The notes under the pieces: model-generated
What the model saw: only the letters and a program-made list of their open reading frames with translations
Database searches by the model: none
Told to the model about the DNA's origin: nothing
In this document: in pieces, positions 6,100 to 9,185 of the stretch
Layout of the letters: each line of letters opens with the position of its first letter
How positions within the stretch are numbered: the first letter of the stretch is position 1
Assembly: GCA_048636595.1 (NCBI GenBank)
Contig: JAIVWI010000121.1
Location: 1 to 9,185, forward strand
From: JAJRRA01 sp048636595
Lineage (GTDB): Bacteria > Pseudomonadota > Gammaproteobacteria > Xanthomonadales > SZUA-36
Direction of reading: 5' to 3'
DNA length: 9,185 nucleotides
Program-made: the position numbers and the translations under genes

Positions 6100-7393
6100 C
6101 CCGGGTCACCATCACGTAAACCGGCAGCCCCGCCATTAACAACAGGAATCCCCAGTAGACGGTCTCGAACCCCGATGCGGCGATGACCCACATGCACACG
6201 CCAAAAGCGATGGCGGCGACGCCACCCTCGCGCAAGCGGTGAGAGCGACTGATGGATGGATCGCGATTCTGCAATATCAGGCCGGAAATAGCCGAGAAAG
6301 CGTAGGGAATAACAGTCGTCAGCGTGGCGATGAGGAGGATAAAGGTGTAGGCCGCGACCAGGCCCTTGGCAAAGTTGAGGAGTAAGAGCAGGCTGGCCAG
6401 CATGCCCGACAGTACGTACGACGCCGAAGGCGCATGCCGGGCCGAAATCCGCGCAAATAAACCGGGAAACAAACCGTCCCGGGCGGCAGCCATGGCCATC
6501 TGGCCGGCCGCGAGCAAGGTGGTATTGATGCAGCCTGCTGTAGAGACGAGGGCGCCAACGACGACGATCACCCCGCCAATCCCGCCGATTAAGCGGATTC
6601 CTACATCCGACAGCGGGGACGTTGATGCCGCAAGTTCTTCGGTGGGCAATACGCCGAGCGCCACGAAATTCACCAGCAGGTAGACCAGGCCAACAGTCAG
6701 TGTGCCAATCAGCGTCGCCCGTGAAATGGTGTTACCGGAATTCAGAGTATCTTCAGCCGGGACGGTGGCTGACTCTATGCCGAGAAAGTTCCAGAATGTC
6801 AGCGCAAAAACCGAAGCGAAAACAATCAATGGGTTGCCCTCGCCGGGGTGCATGGCCGGCAAGGTTGCGGTTTCGACAAACAACAGACCGATGCAGCCGA
6901 TGAGCACCAGCGGCAGCAACTTGAGAATGGTGGTGACCAGGCTGACGATACCGGATTCGCGCACGCCTGCGACATTGACACCGACCACAATCCAGATCAG
7001 AGACAGCCCCGCCGCTGCCGTCAGCACCGGACTGGCCCCGATCACCGGCACCACGGCTCCCAGGTAAGCGGCAAATGCGATGGCAATGGCGGTACAGGAC
7101 ACCCACAGGCCGATCCATCCGCCCCAGGCAATCAGGAACCCGGCAAAATCGCCGAGGCCCGCGCGTGTATAGGCGTATGCCCCGCCTGTAACGGTTACGC
7201 GGCGCGCAAGGTTGCCAAACATGATTGCAATGGAAAGCGCCCCCAGCGTTGCGACCGCCAGGCTCAGGAGCCCAATGCCGCCATACGGCGCCATGACTGC
7301 CGGCATCATGAAAATCGCCGAACCAATCGTGCCGCCTACGACCAGGCTCCAGCTGCGCCAGAATCCCAGTGAGCGCCGGGCCTCACCGCTCAT
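6068..7393 (-). CDS. APC-family amino-acid permease (AdiC/APA-like)
   Basis: The protein has 441 residues and about 12 membrane helices, the normal size for the amino acid-polyamine-organocation superfamily. Helix 1 carries the substrate-loop motif GGTIGSAIFMMP (20-31). The block LTFWNFLGIESATVPAED (198-215) matches the AdiC region around gating Trp202 and is represented here by Trp201. This places it near the basic amino acid/polyamine antiporters (APA), but substrate and exchange mode cannot be read from sequence alone. No decarboxylase, deiminase or agmatinase gene is next to it, unlike classic arginine acid-resistance loci. ATG 7393 has GGAGAG six bases upstream. The gene is divergent from the oxidase-like gene (190-bp spacer), and its last 32 bp overlap the regulator's 3' end on the opposite strand. 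Function in the inner membrane is certain; the exact substrate is open. Confidence 0.9.
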   Translation of the reverse strand: MSGEARRSLGFWRSWSLVVGGTIGSAIFMMPAVMAPYGGIGLLSLAVATLGALSIAIMFGNLARRVTVTGGAYAYTRAGLGDFAGFLIAWGGWIGLWVSCTAIAIAFAAYLGAVVPVIGASPVLTAAAGLSLIWIVVGVNVAGVRESGIVSLVTTILKLLPLVLIGCIGLLFVETATLPAMHPGEGNPLIVFASVFALTFWNFLGIESATVPAEDTLNSGNTISRATLIGTLTVGLVYLLVNFVALGVLPTEELAASTSPLSDVGIRLIGGIGGVIVVVGALVSTAGCINTTLLAAGQMAMAAARDGLFPGLFARISARHAPSASYVLSGMLASLLLLLNFAKGLVAAYTFILLIATLTTVIPYAFSAISGLILQNRDPSISRSHRLREGGVAAIAFGVCMWVIAASGFETVYWGFLLLMAGLPVYVMVTRVKPAEDHRPD

Positions 7394-7583
7394 CGTTCAC
7401 TCTCCAAATGTCAAAATTTATTTATGAACTATACTAACTTATACAAGCAACGCTGTTTCTTGCCCAGGTGCAAACGTGTTCCCGTCCGGGTGAGAATTTT
7501 TGCCGTGAACAGGGCCAGCAAAGTTGCACAGTCGAGTGATATCGACAATGAAGTAAATAAAACAGGACAGCGGAGAGTTTCTA
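7394..7583. promoter_or_regulatory. Divergent promoter region of permease and oxidase-like genes
   Basis: This 190-bp spacer is AT-rich near the permease (7415-7450), where two similar stretches, AACTATAC (7427-7434) and AACTTATAC (7436-7444), lie side by side. On the plus strand a weak -35-like TTGCAC (7524-7529) and a poor -10-like AATGAA (7547-7552) are 17 bp apart, with the inverted repeat at 7531-7546 between them. GGAGAG at 7572-7577 is the ribosome site of the oxidase-like gene. A 60-codon plus-strand frame from 7424 shows no coding character and is not called. Confidence 0.45.
7531..7546. repeat. Inverted repeat GTCGA-N6-TCGAC, possible operator
   Basis: GTCGA (7531-7535) and TCGAC (7542-7546) are perfect reverse complements with a six-base centre, 37 bp before the oxidase-like start. 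It lies within the spacer of the only plausible promoter here. A dyad in a promoter spacer is the arrangement used by MerR-type activators, but it does not match the CueR box I know, so this is tentative. Confidence 0.3.
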
Positions 7584-9023
7584 ATGACCGGTTACGGGCG
7601 CCATGAGCCTGGTAAACAGCGATTTCGCCAATTAATCAGCTTGCTGATTCTGGTAACCTTGTGTTTCTCACCGTCAGCTTACTCAAAGCCAAAACCCCGG
7701 GGTAATCCTCCGATTCCGCCGAGTGACCCGTCTGCACTGACAGGTCCTGTTTTTGGCGACCTTCCCGAGGGCCTCCCGGAAGCAAATGAAGGGGCGTTCG
7801 AGGGGGGTGAAACGGGTACCGCCGAGGATGCTTCTGTTGAAAATATGTTGCCGGCGGAAGACCAGCGCGACGATGGTAAATTCAATGTTCCTAGCAATGG
7901 GCCGCCAAGCCCCCTGTTTGGCGCCGGGGCTTTCACCCAGCAAATGCTCCGTTTCGAGGAGTTCGGTCCGGATCGCCTCGAAAATCGCATGCACGCACGG
8001 CCGCGAAACTGGCAAGCACTGCCCGCAGCGGCGGATCCCCAGAGCTCTCCTGATGGGCTTGACGGCTTCCTCTCCCAGCCCATCTGGCCGTTTCCAACCC
8101 AGGCCGCAAACACCCATGATTTAAATCCCTGGGAGTTCGAAATAGAGTCGTATATTGGCCGCGATCTGCATAGTCCGCCGGCAGAGGGACGGCCACCTGG
8201 ACAGGGCTGGTCTCACCAGCGCTGGAATGAGTTTGGGCCTGCAGAGTATTACCAGACCGCAACCGCCGGCGCCCGCGTGAATGGCGGCTTACGTGACGCC
8301 AGGCAAATGCACGCTTATGACGCAGGCGAGTTTGCTCCCGGAGGCTTGTATCACAACACCGCAGGTGCGGTAGGGTATGAAGGTACCACAGCCGGTATCG
8401 AGGTTAAATTCCACCCGAACATGCCGGTGCAGGATCACACCGCGCTGTGGACGTTTGACGGGACCTTCCCGCCCAAGCTTCTTAACGTCCGTTACGGCCG
8501 GCCAGTGCTGATGCGCCACTACAATGCGCTGCCCATCGATGTCGCGGCCAACCACGGATTCGGGGTGCATACCACCACCACCCACGAGCACAACGGCCAT
8601 AACCCGGCAGAGAGCGACGGCTATACCAACGCTTTCTTTTTCCCCGGTCAGTTTTACGATTATCGCTGGCCGATAGCGCTGGCCGGTCACGATTCAATCA
8701 ATACCGCTGCGCAGGATCCCAGGGCCGGAGCGCCGGACGGCAAAGGTGGCATCAATCAGATCCCGGGCGACTGGCGTGAGACCATGAGTACACACTGGTT
8801 CCACGATCACATGCTCGACTTCACGGCGCAAAATGTCTACAAGGGCAGTGCCGCCATGATGAATTACTACAGTGCGCTCGATCGCGGTAACGAAGCGCTG
8901 GACGACGGGGTCAACCTGCGCTTACCCAGCGGCGCTTCATTGGATTGGGGTAACCGGGACTACGATGTCAACCTGCTGCTGGCCGAGCTAATGGGGCATC
9001 CTCTTATTAGACATGCTAAGTAG
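7584..9023 (+). CDS. Secreted multicopper-oxidase-like protein, C-terminally truncated
   Basis: The product has 479 residues. A signal peptide is visible (RHEPGKQRFR, then LISLLILVTLCFS, cut near SAYS), placing it in the periplasm or outside. Residues 25-110 are Pro/Gly/Glu-rich and probably disordered. From about 270 the sequence is cupredoxin-like: HTALWTFDGTFPPKLLNVRYG, then HEHNGH (334-339) and HWFHDH (404-409) followed by NVYKG. These correspond to the first HxH and the WYHDH motifs of CotA/bilirubin-oxidase-type enzymes, which bind the type 2/3 copper cluster. The C-terminal cupredoxin domain, with the HPxHxH and HCHxxxH motifs and the type 1 copper site, is absent. Family-like sequence ends at DYDVNLLLA; the unrelated ELMGHPLIRHAK and a TAG follow. 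As it stands it cannot be a working oxidase. Start ATG 7584 has GGAG eight bases upstream. It could be an interrupted gene, a pseudogene or an assembly junction. Confidence 0.8.
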   Translation: MTGYGRHEPGKQRFRQLISLLILVTLCFSPSAYSKPKPRGNPPIPPSDPSALTGPVFGDLPEGLPEANEGAFEGGETGTAEDASVENMLPAEDQRDDGKFNVPSNGPPSPLFGAGAFTQQMLRFEEFGPDRLENRMHARPRNWQALPAAADPQSSPDGLDGFLSQPIWPFPTQAANTHDLNPWEFEIESYIGRDLHSPPAEGRPPGQGWSHQRWNEFGPAEYYQTATAGARVNGGLRDARQMHAYDAGEFAPGGLYHNTAGAVGYEGTTAGIEVKFHPNMPVQDHTALWTFDGTFPPKLLNVRYGRPVLMRHYNALPIDVAANHGFGVHTTTTHEHNGHNPAESDGYTNAFFFPGQFYDYRWPIALAGHDSINTAAQDPRAGAPDGKGGINQIPGDWRETMSTHWFHDHMLDFTAQNVYKGSAAMMNYYSALDRGNEALDDGVNLRLPSGASLDWGNRDYDVNLLLAELMGHPLIRHAK

Positions 9024-9185
9024 GGGTGTTCCGCAGAACATGACGCTGGAACCTGCCACCCAGGCCCTGCTGAAGCGAAGACCACTGGCGGTATGCCAAT
9101 CTCGGGCACAGACACGGTGAACGTCGTCCCGCCATTTTTTTCCTTGTCTATCCTCCCGGAACCACCGCTTAGCCCATATCCTGTA
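8988..9185 (-). other. Unexplained 3' end of window; open minus-strand frame
   Basis: After the oxidase homology stops there is no recognisable gene on the plus strand. On the minus strand one frame is open from the window edge to TAG at 8988-8990, about 65 codons. It is rich in Trp and Arg (WAKRWFREDRQGKKW, DWHTASGLRFSRAWVAG), and I do not recognise it. It could be the 3' end of an inserted gene such as a transposase, or chance. CTAAT (8988-8992) and ATTAG (9006-9010) form a short inverted repeat exactly at the break, and GTTC-CGCA-GAAC at about 9028-9039 is another small palindrome. Confidence 0.3.

Noticed and set aside
6848..7372. 174-codon plus-strand frame opposite the permease
   Set aside because: Shadow of helix-coding DNA; the product is Gln/His/Asp-rich without family features.
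7424..7606. 60-codon plus-strand frame upstream of the oxidase-like gene
   Set aside because: No ribosome site, Arg/Val-rich random composition, overlaps the oxidase start and lies in an AT-rich promoter region.
9024..9185. Continuation of the oxidase frame past TAG 9021-9023 (open to the window edge), suggesting stop readthrough
   Set aside because: The 54 codons after the stop do not resemble a multicopper oxidase, and family-like sequence is already lost before the stop.

Overview
The window looks like chromosomal DNA of a fairly GC-rich Gammaproteobacterium (inferred, not proven). The signs are ToxR/CadC-type winged-helix regulators fused to TPR repeats, a REP-type inverted repeat with a 5' GTAA-like head, and an AdiC-like amino-acid permease. 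I see no tRNA, rRNA, CRISPR array, integrase or complete insertion sequence.

Layout. (1) Positions 2-994 hold the C-terminal TPR part of a protein whose start lies upstream of the window. (2) A perfect 22-bp inverted repeat at 1003-1067 (REPIN-like) follows; its first half also looks like an intrinsic terminator. (3) Positions 1115-2959 encode a complete ABC exporter half-transporter. (4) A strong minus-strand terminator at 2991-3018 serves a convergent gene for a small secreted four-cysteine protein (3060-3629). Just upstream of that gene is a decayed 3' end of a second DUF4242 gene (3665-3704). (5) An intact DUF4242 gene (3862-4134, minus) is divergent from a large winged-helix/TolB-like/TPR regulator (4258-6099, GTG start). 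Their shared spacer holds a perfect tandem 11-bp repeat and a small inverted repeat. (6) An APC-family permease (6068-7393, minus) overlaps the regulator tail to tail by 32 bp. (7) Divergent from the permease is a secreted multicopper-oxidase-like gene (7584-9023). It keeps the first pair of copper-binding His motifs, but family-like sequence ends near 8988 and it stops before the C-terminal cupredoxin domain. The last ~200 bases are unexplained.

How the genes may work together. No long operon is visible: most genes are single units in divergent or convergent pairs. The central block (secreted protein, DUF4242 protein, regulator) is the most likely functional neighbourhood, because the regulator has a PhoB/ToxR-type DNA-binding fold and its promoter holds a direct repeat with the 11-bp period such proteins often recognise. 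A metal-related theme (DUF4242 includes a nickel-binding member; the oxidase is a copper protein) is suggestive only. The most notable points are the tandem 11-bp repeat, the DUF4242 duplication remnant, the REPIN-like element and the broken oxidase gene.
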